Origin: Ancrocorticia populi
GTDB taxonomy: Bacteria; Actinomycetota; Actinomycetes; Actinomycetales; Actinomycetaceae
Direction of reading: 5' to 3'
Assembly (NCBI RefSeq): GCF_003123745.1
Contig: NZ_QETB01000001.1
Coordinates: 62,001 to 126,000 of the forward strand
Length of the DNA stretch: 64,000 bases
Shown here: positions 34,456-42,684 of the stretch, one piece after another
Numbering within the stretch: the stretch's first letter is position 1
Layout of the letters: every line of letters begins with the position of its first letter
The notes under the pieces: model-generated
The model's database searches: none
Seen by the model: the letters and a program-made list of their open reading frames with translations, nothing else
What the model was told of the DNA's origin: nothing
Translations under genes and position numbers: made by a program

Positions 34456-34638
34456 TTTTCCACTGAAAGATGCGGGTAGTTAATCCCCAACTGTGGATAA
34501 GTCTGGGGACGGAAATCCGCCAAAAAGGCAAAAGTTATCCCCAGTTGTGAACAATGTGGCGCAAAAATGTGGATAAAGTGGCTGGTTTACACACAGATTC
34601 ACCGAAGTTACCCACAAACTTCACGGCGTGTATCCACA
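34456..34638. promoter_or_regulatory. Second DnaA-box-like cluster, upstream of dnaB
   Basis: Two perfect TTATCCACA sites on the minus strand (34492-34500 and 34568-34576), plus TTTTCCACT (34456), TTATCCCCA (34535), TTACACACA (34587), TTACCCACA (34608) and TATCCACA (34631). Seven sites in about 180 bases sit directly upstream of the dnaB promoter. It may be DnaA-dependent control of dnaB, a DnaA-titration site or part of an origin. Confidence 0.6.
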
Positions 34639-34657
34639 AAACGGCTGTTCGAACAAT

Positions 34658-34685
34658 TTGCCTTTGAGTTCCGCATTGGTATCAT
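34658..34685 (+). promoter_or_regulatory. Candidate dnaB promoter
   Basis: TTGCCT at 34658-34663 and TATCAT at 34680-34685 with a 16-base spacer, lying between the DnaA-box cluster and the dnaB start at 34764. Confidence 0.5.
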
Positions 34686-34763
34686 GACTAGCTATTTTTC
34701 CCGGAGAAATATGTGGTGGAGCTAGCCGTTAGGATGGGTACGGCAAAGAGTAGGAGAGTGTCT

Positions 34764-36122
34764 ATGGCATCGGTTAGCGAAGGCGCAATGGCGGGATCGT
34801 CGTTTGAGCGCACGCCCCCTCAGAACATTGACGCGGAGATGTCTGTTCTTGGCGGGATGATGCTCTCTAAGGACGCCATCGCGGACGTCATCGAGATCAT
34901 CTTGGCTTCGGACTACTACCGTCCGGCCCACACGACCATTCATAACGTGATCGTTGATCTGTTTGGCCGGGGTGAACCGGCAGATGCCGTGACGGTGGGT
35001 GCTGAGCTCAAGCGTATCGGCGAGCTAGACCGCATCGGTGGCCTTCCCTACCTGCACACGTTGGTCTCCGCCGTGCCCACAGCTGCCAACGCGGGCTACT
35101 ACGCCCAGATTGTCCGCGAGCAGGCACAGCTCCGTGGCCTAGTTGAAGCCGGTACGCGCATCGTCCAGCTCGGTTACACCACGGACGGCGCGGACGCCGA
35201 GAGCCTGGTCAATATGGCCCAGTCCGAGGTGTATGCGGTCAGCGAGAAGCGCGAGAAGAACGATTACGCCACCCTCGAGGAGATTATCCCGGGGCTCTAC
35301 GATGAACTTGAGGCTAACGAGAATCAAGGTGATGGGCTTCAGGGAATACCCACGGGCTTCGACGAACTCGACGCCAAGTTGAACGGCTTACGTCCAGGTC
35401 AAATGGTTATCGTTGCCGCGCGCCCCGGTGCCGGAAAATCTACGCTTGCGATGGACTTCTGCCGCTCAGCATCCATCCGCCACGGCATGCCCTCCGCATA
35501 CTTCTCCCTAGAGATGAGCAAAAACGAGCTCTCGATGCGCCTGTTGGCCGCGGAATCACGCGTGTTCCTTGACCGCATGATTAAGGGAGACATGGACACC
35601 GAGGATTGGCAGCGAATCGCCGTTACCCTAGACCGCATATCGAAGGCCACGTTCCTCGTGGACGATTCCCCAAACCTCACGATGGGGGAGATCCGCGCAA
35701 AGAGCCGCCGCATGAAGCAGCAGTACGATATCCAACTTATCGTGATCGACTACCTGCAGCTCCTCACCTCCGGTGCACGCTCCGTGGAATCGCGCCAGCA
35801 GGAGGTATCTGAGTTTTCTAGGTCCATCAAGCTGCTGGCAAAGGAGCTTGAGGTGCCAATCGTGGCGGTTGCCCAGCTTAATCGTGACCCGGAGCGCCGC
35901 AACGATAAGAAGCCCATGGTCTCCGATCTTCGTGAATCGGGTTCGCTGGAACAGGACGCGGACGTGGTTCTACTGATCCACCGCGACGATATGTACAACC
36001 AAGATTCTGAGCGTGCCGGGCTTGCCGAGGTTATCGTTGGCAAGCAGCGATCGGGCCCCACCGGCAGTGTCGAGCTCGCGTTCCAAGGCCACTTCTCAAA
36101 GTTCGCGCAGGTGGCCAACTAG
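34764..36122 (+). CDS. dnaB: Replicative DNA helicase DnaB
   Basis: Hexameric helicase that unwinds DNA at the replication fork, 452 aa. The ATG at 34764 is preceded by TAGGAGAG; an upstream GTG at 34713 is less likely. The N-terminal domain (PPQNIDAEMSVLGGMMLS to about 115) is followed by a linker and RecA-like domain with Walker A PGAGKST (221-227) and Walker B LIVIDYLQLL. No intein is present. The usual rpsF-ssb-rpsR-rplI neighbours are absent, so the region has been rearranged. Confidence 0.97.
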   Translation: MASVSEGAMAGSSFERTPPQNIDAEMSVLGGMMLSKDAIADVIEIILASDYYRPAHTTIHNVIVDLFGRGEPADAVTVGAELKRIGELDRIGGLPYLHTLVSAVPTAANAGYYAQIVREQAQLRGLVEAGTRIVQLGYTTDGADAESLVNMAQSEVYAVSEKREKNDYATLEEIIPGLYDELEANENQGDGLQGIPTGFDELDAKLNGLRPGQMVIVAARPGAGKSTLAMDFCRSASIRHGMPSAYFSLEMSKNELSMRLLAAESRVFLDRMIKGDMDTEDWQRIAVTLDRISKATFLVDDSPNLTMGEIRAKSRRMKQQYDIQLIVIDYLQLLTSGARSVESRQQEVSEFSRSIKLLAKELEVPIVAVAQLNRDPERRNDKKPMVSDLRESGSLEQDADVVLLIHRDDMYNQDSERAGLAEVIVGKQRSGPTGSVELAFQGHFSKFAQVAN

Positions 36123-36149
36123 CGGGAGCAAGCAACGCTTACTCCCGCT
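36121..36149. terminator. Hairpin between convergent dnaB and pdxK
   Basis: AGCGGGAG at 36121-36128 pairs with CTCCCGCT at 36142-36149, continued inward by AAGC/GCTT around a 3-base loop. It sits between the two stop codons and may serve both directions; the T tracts are weak. Confidence 0.65.
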
Positions 36150-36166
36150 CAGCTTGGCTTGAAAAA

Positions 36167-37000
36167 CTACTTCGCGCTAATGACCGAACCTGCCGGCTTC
36201 TCTGGCGTGTAGGCTCCCTGCCACACCGTATCGAACGGGGTGTGCGCGCTCACGCGTGCACGGATGCCCTCGGTCACCATGTCCTTGGCAACGCGCACGG
36301 CGTCGTGGATATCGGCGCCTTTCGCAAGCTCGGCAGTGATGGCCGCAGCCAACGTGCAGCCGGCGCCAGAGACGCGGTGCTGGCCGATCTTAGGGGCGGA
36401 GTATGCAGTGGCCGATTCGCCGTCCCACAACACGTCAACGGCTTCTTCACCCGGGAAGTCGATGCCGCCCTTGACCAGAACGTACTTGGGGCCGAGCTTC
36501 GAGATACGCTCGCCGGCCTCCGCCAGGTCTTGAACGGTCTCTAACTTCTCCATGCCCGAAAGTGTGCACGCCTCGAAGTAGTTCGGGGTGGCAACTGTGG
36601 CTAGTGGCAGGATTTGCTCGCGAAGTGCGTTGTCCGTATCTAGGGCCGCGCCGGGCTCTTGGCCTTTGCAGATAAGTACAGGATCAAGAACAACGTTTGT
36701 CCACTCTTGAGAGCGGAGCCCCTTGGCAACGGCCGTGATCGTATCCGGGTGGCCGAGCATACCGATCTTGACGGTATCCACGTCCTGAGCGGTCAGCGCT
36801 GCCTCCATCTGATCCGAGATCACCTGGGGATCAACGGGGACAAAGCGGTGATTCCAGTTGTCGTTTGGGTCAAAGGACACGATGCACGTAAGCGTTCCCA
36901 TGCCGTATACCCCGAGCTGCTGGAAGGTCTTCAAATCCACCTGAAAACCCGCACCGCCCGTGGCTTCCGAGCCGGCTACTGTATACGCGAAGTTGACCAT
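36167..37000 (-). CDS. pdxK: Pyridoxine/pyridoxal kinase, Bacillus PdxK type
   Basis: Phosphorylates vitamin B6 vitamers; 277 aa from the ATG at 37000 (AAGGAGA upstream). Ribokinase-like fold related to ThiD. Family marks: VAGSEATGGAGFQVDLKTF, FDPNDNWNHRFVPVD (characteristic of the B. subtilis-type enzyme), LDPVLICKG and the anion-hole motif VSGAGCTLAAAI. I prefer PdxK over ThiD because of the WNH segment and the absence of thiamine genes, but hydroxymethylpyrimidine kinase activity is the alternative. Confidence 0.87.
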   Translation of the reverse strand: MVNFAYTVAGSEATGGAGFQVDLKTFQQLGVYGMGTLTCIVSFDPNDNWNHRFVPVDPQVISDQMEAALTAQDVDTVKIGMLGHPDTITAVAKGLRSQEWTNVVLDPVLICKGQEPGAALDTDNALREQILPLATVATPNYFEACTLSGMEKLETVQDLAEAGERISKLGPKYVLVKGGIDFPGEEAVDVLWDGESATAYSAPKIGQHRVSGAGCTLAAAITAELAKGADIHDAVRVAKDMVTEGIRARVSAHTPFDTVWQGAYTPEKPAGSVISAK

Positions 37001-37102
37001 TTTTCTCCTTGATAGGTCCATAGGACGCGCGCCGAATCGCGGCTCGCCCACTATGATGCTAGGCGGCTCACTGCAATGGTGTACAGGGCGCCCACTCTCT
37101 GA

Positions 37103-37924
37103 CTAGTTGTTCTTCTCCGCGGGATCAGCGTTCTGACGCTCGCCGGTTTCGAGGCCGTCGATGCGTGCAAGCTCCTCCTCGCTCAGCTCCAGCTCGGTAG
37201 CCGCAAGGTTTTCCTTCATACGCTCGGTATGGCGAGACTTCGGGATGACGATACGGCCTTGAGCCATGTGCCACGCCAGAATGACCTGTGCGGGGCTGGC
37301 ATCGCGGGCGCTCGCGATCTCCTGAACAACAGGGTTGGACAGATCGGCTCCGTGACCGATGGGGGAGTAAGCCTCCACGGCCATGCCGGCCTCCCTGCTT
37401 GCCTTCTCGTAATCGCGCTGTTGGAGAGTGGGATGGGCCTCGAACTGGTTGACCATGGGGGCGATAGCCGCGGAATCTAGAAGAGTGCTAATGGCGCTGG
37501 GCATGAAGTTCGAGATACCGATGGCCTTGGCGCGTCCGGAGGTGTAGATCTCCTCGAACGCCTTCCACGTTTCGGTGAAGAGGCCGCGGGCTGGCAGTGG
37601 CCAGTGGATGAGGTACAGATCCACGTAATCTAGGCCCAGACGCTCCATCGAGGCGTCGAATGCCGTGAGGGCCTGATTGTAGCCCTGATCGGGATTGGCT
37701 AGTTTGGTGGTGACGAACAGTTCGTCGCGTGAGATTGCAGTGGCACGAATCGCCGCGCCGAATCCCTCTTCGTTACCGTAGGCGGCGGCGCCATCGAAGT
37801 GACGGTAGCCAATTTCGAGGGCGTCCTCAACGTTCTTCTGGACTTCGTCTTCTGGGACCTGCCAGAGGCCCAGCCCGATGTTCGGGATCTTCGTTCCGTT
37901 GGACAGTGTAGTAATTGTGCTCAT
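37103..37924 (-). CDS. Aldo/keto reductase
   Basis: NADPH-dependent reductase of small aldehydes and ketones (2,5-diketogluconate reductase-like), 273 aa from the ATG at 37924. Catalytic tetrad: Asp and Tyr in HFDGAAAYGNEEG, Lys in FVTTKLANPD and His in LIHWPLP. IPKSRHTERMKEN at the C-terminus contacts NADPH. No clear ribosome site precedes the start and only 74 bases separate it from the divergent peptidase gene, so leaderless translation is possible. Confidence 0.92.
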   Translation of the reverse strand: MSTITTLSNGTKIPNIGLGLWQVPEDEVQKNVEDALEIGYRHFDGAAAYGNEEGFGAAIRATAISRDELFVTTKLANPDQGYNQALTAFDASMERLGLDYVDLYLIHWPLPARGLFTETWKAFEEIYTSGRAKAIGISNFMPSAISTLLDSAAIAPMVNQFEAHPTLQQRDYEKASREAGMAVEAYSPIGHGADLSNPVVQEIASARDASPAQVILAWHMAQGRIVIPKSRHTERMKENLAATELELSEEELARIDGLETGERQNADPAEKNN

Positions 37925-37998
37925 GTGTCTAGTCTGCCGCGAAAGGGCCACAAGTCCTAGTGTCCTCGCCCAGCGCGAAGCGGAGTAGCCTTGAATAT

Positions 37999-39360
37999 AT
38001 GGACACTGCAACGTATCGCATTGACGGGCACACGATGTACGAGCACTGGCTCAGTGTCCCGCTCGATTATTTCAGTGTGATCTCGCTTCTCTCACCTGAG
38101 CAAACATCGCGGATGATTCCGGATCGTATCAACGTGTTTGCCAGAGAGTACGTGCGCGACGGCCATGAGGCTGATCCGCGCCTTGTCTTCTTTCAGGGAG
38201 GTCCGGGCTCTGCTGGCCCACGCATGGCCCCGATTGGCTCGTGGTTAGATGCGGCGCTTGAGCACTTCCGGGTGGTCCTCATCGATGAGCGCGGCACTGG
38301 CAACTCGCATCCGGTGGACGCTCAAGCGCTCGCCGAGGTGCGTGCGCCCGAGGCCCAGGCGGCCTATCTCTCCTGTTTCCGCCAAGATTCGATCGTGCGC
38401 GATGCAGAAGCCCTGCGCCACGAGCTTCAGGGCGATGAACCGTGGGCGGCGCTCGGCCAAAGCTTCGGCGGTTTCACGGTCACTTGCTACTTGTCCCAAG
38501 CCCCCGAGGGCCTGAGCGAGGCCTACATTACGGCGGGCCTCCCCTCCCTCACGGAGCATGCCGATGAAGTGTACCGGCTGACGTATCGGGAGATGGCTAA
38601 GCGGAACAAGCAGTTCTTCGGCCGTTACCCGGGTGATGAAGACACCGCGTGGTACGTGGCCTCGCACCTCGCGGACGTGGAAGAGTTCCTGCCCACGGGC
38701 GAACGGCTCACTCCGGCCCGATTCCGGGAGATTGGCATCGTACTCGGTTATTCCTACGGGCTGGAGCAGTTGCACTTCATGCTGGAGGACCCGGTGTGGA
38801 GCGTGGGAGGCCAGCGCCGCCTCCGCCCGCAGTTCCTCTCGCGAGTGGGTCAGCTAGTCTCCTTCGCGGACAACCCGCTCTACGGCCTGATCCACGAATC
38901 CATCTACGCCCAGCGCTCGACTGGTCCAACGGCATGGAGTGCCCAGCGCGTCCGTTCCGAGTTCCCCGAGTTTACACTGCCCGCCCCCAGTGCGGGCGCC
39001 TCCGGAGAAGTGGATCTCCGCAAGCAAGGGATGGGTTTCCGCTTCACAGGAGAGCACGTCTATCCGTGGCAAACAGAGCAGGATCCCGCGCTTTCGCCCC
39101 TAAAAGAGGCCGCGGAGATCCTAGCTTTCGAGCAGCGTTGGCCCGAACTCTATTCCTCCGCCGCGCTCGCGGAGAACACGGTTCCGGCCGCCGCGTGGAT
39201 GTATATCGACGATGTTTTCGTCCCCTACTCGCTATCCCACACCACCGCCGAACAAATCCGTGGCCTCAAGCCGCTCATTTCTAACGCCTATCACCACGAC
39301 GGGCTACGAACGGGAGGGCCAGCGATGATTGAGCAGCTGATTAAGGCAGTACGCGCCTAG
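37999..39360 (+). CDS. Alpha/beta hydrolase, proline iminopeptidase-like (S33)
   Basis: Probably removes N-terminal proline or similar residues from peptides; 453 aa from the ATG at 37999. Seen: oxyanion loop FFQGGPGSAGPRM, IDERGTGNSHPVD, nucleophile elbow GQSFGGFTVTCYL, and near the end MYIDDVFVPYSLS (acid region) and NAYHHDGLRTGG (catalytic His). This agrees with the larger actinobacterial S33 aminopeptidases. There is no signal peptide, so it is cytoplasmic. It converges on the ArsR-like gene with a four-base overlap. Confidence 0.88.
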   Translation: MDTATYRIDGHTMYEHWLSVPLDYFSVISLLSPEQTSRMIPDRINVFAREYVRDGHEADPRLVFFQGGPGSAGPRMAPIGSWLDAALEHFRVVLIDERGTGNSHPVDAQALAEVRAPEAQAAYLSCFRQDSIVRDAEALRHELQGDEPWAALGQSFGGFTVTCYLSQAPEGLSEAYITAGLPSLTEHADEVYRLTYREMAKRNKQFFGRYPGDEDTAWYVASHLADVEEFLPTGERLTPARFREIGIVLGYSYGLEQLHFMLEDPVWSVGGQRRLRPQFLSRVGQLVSFADNPLYGLIHESIYAQRSTGPTAWSAQRVRSEFPEFTLPAPSAGASGEVDLRKQGMGFRFTGEHVYPWQTEQDPALSPLKEAAEILAFEQRWPELYSSAALAENTVPAAAWMYIDDVFVPYSLSHTTAEQIRGLKPLISNAYHHDGLRTGGPAMIEQLIKAVRA

Positions 39361-39782
39361 CGCTTGATAACGCTCAAGATGAGAGCCAGAGCATCGACGC
39401 GGGCCGGATTGAGGCGATAGCTGGACCGCCCAGCATTCTCTACCCACTCGAAATCGAGCAGCGTGCGCAGGTGGTGATACACCTGCCCGGTGGTGCCCAT
39501 CCCGAGCCTGTCCACAAGGTCTTTAACGGACACGGGTTCGTTGGCAGTGAGCTGGCAGATCTGCAGGCGGATGGGGTGGCCGAGCGCAGAAATGTCATTC
39601 GCGGCAAGCTGGAAGGACATACCGGAGAAGTTAAGGGCGGGAATTGGCGTGGCATCCTGCCCGGTGACGTAGTTGTGGAGTGCTTGACCAGCCTCAACCG
39701 CCCGCTGTGACAGCTCAGCGAGCTTAGGGTCGGAATTGGCTAGGTTGGGCTCTGATTGCGGTGTTGATGTGTTGGTATTCAC
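39357..39782 (-). CDS. ArsR-family transcriptional regulator
   Basis: Winged-helix DNA-binding protein, 141 aa from GTG at 39782 (AAGGGGGT upstream). The C-terminal half carries ALGHPIRLQICQLTANEPVSVKDLVDRLGMGTTGQVYHHLRTL, split here as an HTH: helix LVDRLG, recognition helix TTGQVYHHLRTL, and wing NAGRSSYRLN. There are no metal-binding Cys pairs, so it is not a classical metal sensor. The N-terminal 70 residues are unusual in length for the family. Target unknown. Confidence 0.85.
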   Translation of the reverse strand: MNTNTSTPQSEPNLANSDPKLAELSQRAVEAGQALHNYVTGQDATPIPALNFSGMSFQLAANDISALGHPIRLQICQLTANEPVSVKDLVDRLGMGTTGQVYHHLRTLLDFEWVENAGRSSYRLNPARVDALALILSVIKR

Positions 39783-39855
39783 AGGACCCCCTTGTGTTTG
39801 TGCATAGCGTACCGCTCCGCGGGGGTTTCGTCTGCTGTTTTTCGTAAACTTCTTG

Positions 39856-40467
39856 CTACAGATCGATGCCTTCAAGTAGCCACTCGCGGGCCGCCGGATC
39901 GTCCTCCGCACGCAAACGCGCGACAGTTCCGTTACCGGGGTGATACCCCTGCATGCCGTCGTAGAAGGCGCGGAGTCTGTCCATGTCCGCCTCAACATCG
40001 CCGGTGAGCCAGATATGGCCGCGCCAGCCGTACGTCTTATTCCTACGGTCGATGAAGCCCAGCTGTACGGGCAGTCCCGTTTCCAGTGCGATTCGGTAGA
40101 AGCCGGACTTCCAGTAGTCCTTCTTGGAGCGCGTTCCCTCGGGCGCGATGATCAGCGTGAACGTATCCTGCGTTTCGGCGGCGTGAACCATCGATCCCAC
40201 GAGTCCCGTGTGCTCTCGCCTATTGGTCGCAATTCCACCAATGGCCACAAACAACCGTCCAAGAACCGGCACCTTGAGGAAGTTGTCCTTCATGAGGAAC
40301 TTGAACGGCCGCCCAACCTTCCAGAACGCCATTGCCATGAGGAATCCATCCCAGTTAGAGGTATGGGGCGCCCCAATCACCACGGCCTTCTGCGGTATCT
40401 CTTCATGTACGAAAGTCCACCTAGAGAACCGCATGTAAGTGCTCGCAATAGCGTGAGTAATCTTCAT
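39856..40467 (-). CDS. 1-acyl-sn-glycerol-3-phosphate acyltransferase-like protein (PlsC family)
   Basis: Acyltransferase of phospholipid synthesis or lipid modification, 203 aa starting at the ATG at 40467; the longer frame upstream overlaps ilvA out of frame and is spurious. Seen: catalytic HTSNWD (Hx4D), then KDNFLKVPVLGRLFVAIGGIATNR and the PEGTRSK motif binding the phosphate. It lacks membrane helices, as in short PlsC relatives. The ribosome site is weak. Confidence 0.88.
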   Translation of the reverse strand: MKITHAIASTYMRFSRWTFVHEEIPQKAVVIGAPHTSNWDGFLMAMAFWKVGRPFKFLMKDNFLKVPVLGRLFVAIGGIATNRREHTGLVGSMVHAAETQDTFTLIIAPEGTRSKKDYWKSGFYRIALETGLPVQLGFIDRRNKTYGWRGHIWLTGDVEADMDRLRAFYDGMQGYHPGNGTVARLRAEDDPAAREWLLEGIDL

Positions 40468-40534
40468 GGAAATCAACTGTAAACCAGAAACGGAGGTGAG
40501 GGGGTAACAACCCGTCGTCGTCGCCTTAAAGTAT

Positions 40535-41788
40535 CTACAACAAGAACGAGAAGGCGGGGGAGTTGGGCTCCAACTTTTCGATGTTGAGTGGCGAATCGGC
40601 CATGCGGTCCAGTAGGCCGGCCAGGTGCGAGCGGTCGTCGATCTCGATGCCCACCAGTGCGGGGCCGGTTTCGCGGTTGTTCTTCTTGGTGTACTCGAAC
40701 AGCACGATGTCATCGCCTTCACCCAGCACGCGATCCAGGAAGTGGCGCAGTGCCCCCGGTTCCTGCGGGAAGGTGACTAGGAAGTAGTGGCGCAGCCCTT
40801 CGTAAACGAGCGAGCGCTCAACGATATCGTCGTAGCGGGAGACGTCGTTGTTTCCGCCGGACACGATGCAAGCGATCGGGCCCTCGGGTAGGTCCGGGAG
40901 GAAACGGGCCACGGCCGCGCTTGCGAGGGCCCCCGACGGTTCGGCGATGATGCCCTCCACCTGATAGAGGTCCAGCATTTCCGTGCAGATCGCTCCTTCT
41001 GGGACGGTGATGATTTCGTCCACCAGATCACGTGCAACTTCGTACGTGACTTCCCCAACCCGGGCCACGGCGGTGCCGTCTGCAAAGCCGTCGACCGATT
41101 CGAGGGTGACCGGGCCACCAGCAGCCAAGGCCGCCTGCATCGAAGCTGCCCCCTCCGGCTCAACGCCAATAATCCTCACGTCAGGGTGGAACTCGCGCAG
41201 CCATGCGGCCGTGCCGGAGAGCAGGCCGCCACCGCCCACGGGCACCACTACGGTTGTCGGCTTTTCGCTGGCCTGCTCGAAGATTTCCTTGACTACGGTT
41301 CCCTGGCCCGCGATCGTGCGCGGATCATCGAAGGGATGAACGTAGGTGGCGCCGTTTTCGCGGGCGTACTCGATAGCGGCGGAGGATGCCTCATCGAACG
41401 TGGCACCGCCAATCACCTGCTCGATCCACGGCCCGCCGATATCTCGGATGCGGGAGCGCTTCTGGCGCGGAGTGGTGGAGGGCAGGAATACCTTCCCGTG
41501 GATCTTGAGCTGCCGGCACGCGAAGGCAACGCCCTGCGCGTGATTTCCGGCCGACGCGCACACCACTCCCGCCGTGCGTTCCTCGGGAGTAAGCCCCGAG
41601 ATCACGTTGTAGGCGCCGCGCACCTTGTACGAGCGCCCCACCTGCATATCCTCGCGCTTGAGCAGAACCGGCTGGCGGCGAATCCCCGAGAGCCGAAGCG
41701 AGAGTTCGAGTGGGGTTTTGCGTACCGTTGAGCCGAGCGTTTGGGCGGCAACAACTACGCCTGTTCCAGTGGGTAATTCGCGAGCCAT
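40535..41788 (-). CDS. ilvA: Threonine ammonia-lyase (threonine dehydratase)
   Basis: PLP enzyme converting threonine to 2-oxobutyrate, the first step of isoleucine synthesis; 417 aa. Lys55 in GRSYKVRGAYN binds PLP; PVGGGGLLSG binds the PLP phosphate; CASAGNHAQGVAF is the substrate loop. A single C-terminal regulatory ACT-like domain (YFLVTFPQEPGALRHFLDRVLG onward) matches the short actinobacterial IlvA. The start at 41788 is supported by MARELPTGTG but has a weak ribosome site. Confidence 0.93.
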   Translation of the reverse strand: MARELPTGTGVVVAAQTLGSTVRKTPLELSLRLSGIRRQPVLLKREDMQVGRSYKVRGAYNVISGLTPEERTAGVVCASAGNHAQGVAFACRQLKIHGKVFLPSTTPRQKRSRIRDIGGPWIEQVIGGATFDEASSAAIEYARENGATYVHPFDDPRTIAGQGTVVKEIFEQASEKPTTVVVPVGGGGLLSGTAAWLREFHPDVRIIGVEPEGAASMQAALAAGGPVTLESVDGFADGTAVARVGEVTYEVARDLVDEIITVPEGAICTEMLDLYQVEGIIAEPSGALASAAVARFLPDLPEGPIACIVSGGNNDVSRYDDIVERSLVYEGLRHYFLVTFPQEPGALRHFLDRVLGEGDDIVLFEYTKKNNRETGPALVGIEIDDRSHLAGLLDRMADSPLNIEKLEPNSPAFSFLL

Positions 41789-41869
41789 AGGCTTAGTCTG
41801 CCTTGCCCGGTGGCGCGTCTCCACCCGTGTCCACAGAGCGTCAGGGTGTTTTTCTCGTATTCTGGGGAT

Positions 41870-42538
41870 ATGAGCGATCTACCAGATCTCGAGACCCTCA
41901 ACTTTGAATTCGAGCGGAAGTTCTTTGTGGAGGAGCTTCCCAGCGAAGCGTTGGAGCACGGCTCCCATCAGGTGATCGTGCAGGCCTACCTTTTCGCGGC
42001 GGACGGTTACGCGGTTCGGATGCGCCTGGCGTTTCCGGGGCGGGCCGTGGATTTGCCTCCGTTCGATGACACGGTTGATTTCCTTGGGGCATACGAGCGG
42101 CGCTTGCTGGTTGGGCTTCTCGCGGAGGCCGGGGACGAGGTTGCAGCCTGGATCGCCGTGAAATCTCCCGCTGGCACCGGCGAGCGCTACGAGATGGAGG
42201 CCGAAGTAGACGTTTCCGTTGCCGAGCAGATCCTCCGCCGTTCGCCCAACGTTATCCTCAAGAATCGGTACTCCCTCTGGTACGACGAAGACGGCTGGGA
42301 GTTCGACGTTTTCGGCGGCCAGAACGAAGGCTTGATTATCGCCGAATGCGAGCGGCTTGCGCCCGTCACCGACCTCCGTATCCCCAGTTTTTGCCGCACC
42401 GAGGTGACCGAGGATCTCCGCTTCACCAACGATTACCTTTCCAAGGAGCCGTGGCGCCAGTGGAAGGACATGTACCGTCAGGAGTTGCGTGCAAAGGGTC
42501 CGTATTTTATGGATTTGCGTGGGCCTGAAGGTATTTAA
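41870..42538 (+). CDS. CYTH-domain protein (triphosphate tunnel metalloenzyme family)
   Basis: 222 aa from the ATG at 41870. The N-terminal signature FEFERKF gives ExExK (Glu13, Glu15, Lys17). Inner tunnel residues recur: YAVRMRLAF, AWIAVKSP, YEMEAEVD, LKNRYSLWY and WEFDVFGG. Members hydrolyse triphosphate groups (tripolyphosphate, thiamine triphosphate) or make cAMP; the activity here cannot be told. No CHAD domain is attached. Only three bases separate GGGGA from the ATG. Confidence 0.85.
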   Translation: MSDLPDLETLNFEFERKFFVEELPSEALEHGSHQVIVQAYLFAADGYAVRMRLAFPGRAVDLPPFDDTVDFLGAYERRLLVGLLAEAGDEVAAWIAVKSPAGTGERYEMEAEVDVSVAEQILRRSPNVILKNRYSLWYDEDGWEFDVFGGQNEGLIIAECERLAPVTDLRIPSFCRTEVTEDLRFTNDYLSKEPWRQWKDMYRQELRAKGPYFMDLRGPEGI

Positions 42539-42608
42539 TAACGACGACGACGTTTTCTCCTCTCTCCGTATTTATTGATGCTGTTTGGGTGTGTTTAGGC
42601 ATTGTGTT

Positions 42609-42651
42609 TCGAATGGTCGTTCGGTAAACTCGGGCTAGAACAATCATTCGG
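42609..42651 (+). promoter_or_regulatory. Two imperfect SOS (LexA) box-like sites
   Basis: TCGAATGGTCGTTCGG at 42609-42624 and TAGAACAATCATTCGG at 42636-42651. The actinobacterial LexA box is GAAC-N4-GTTC within TCGAAC-N4-GTTCGA; each site keeps one perfect half and misses one base in the other. They lie about 35-75 bases before the HNH nuclease gene. Confidence 0.5.
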
Positions 42652-42684
42652 ACATATAGCAGTTTTTGGGAAGGCACGAGGGGG

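Noticed and set aside
34713-36122. Intein in dnaB
   Set aside because: Actinobacterial dnaB genes often carry one, but the length (452 aa) and intact Walker motifs show none here.
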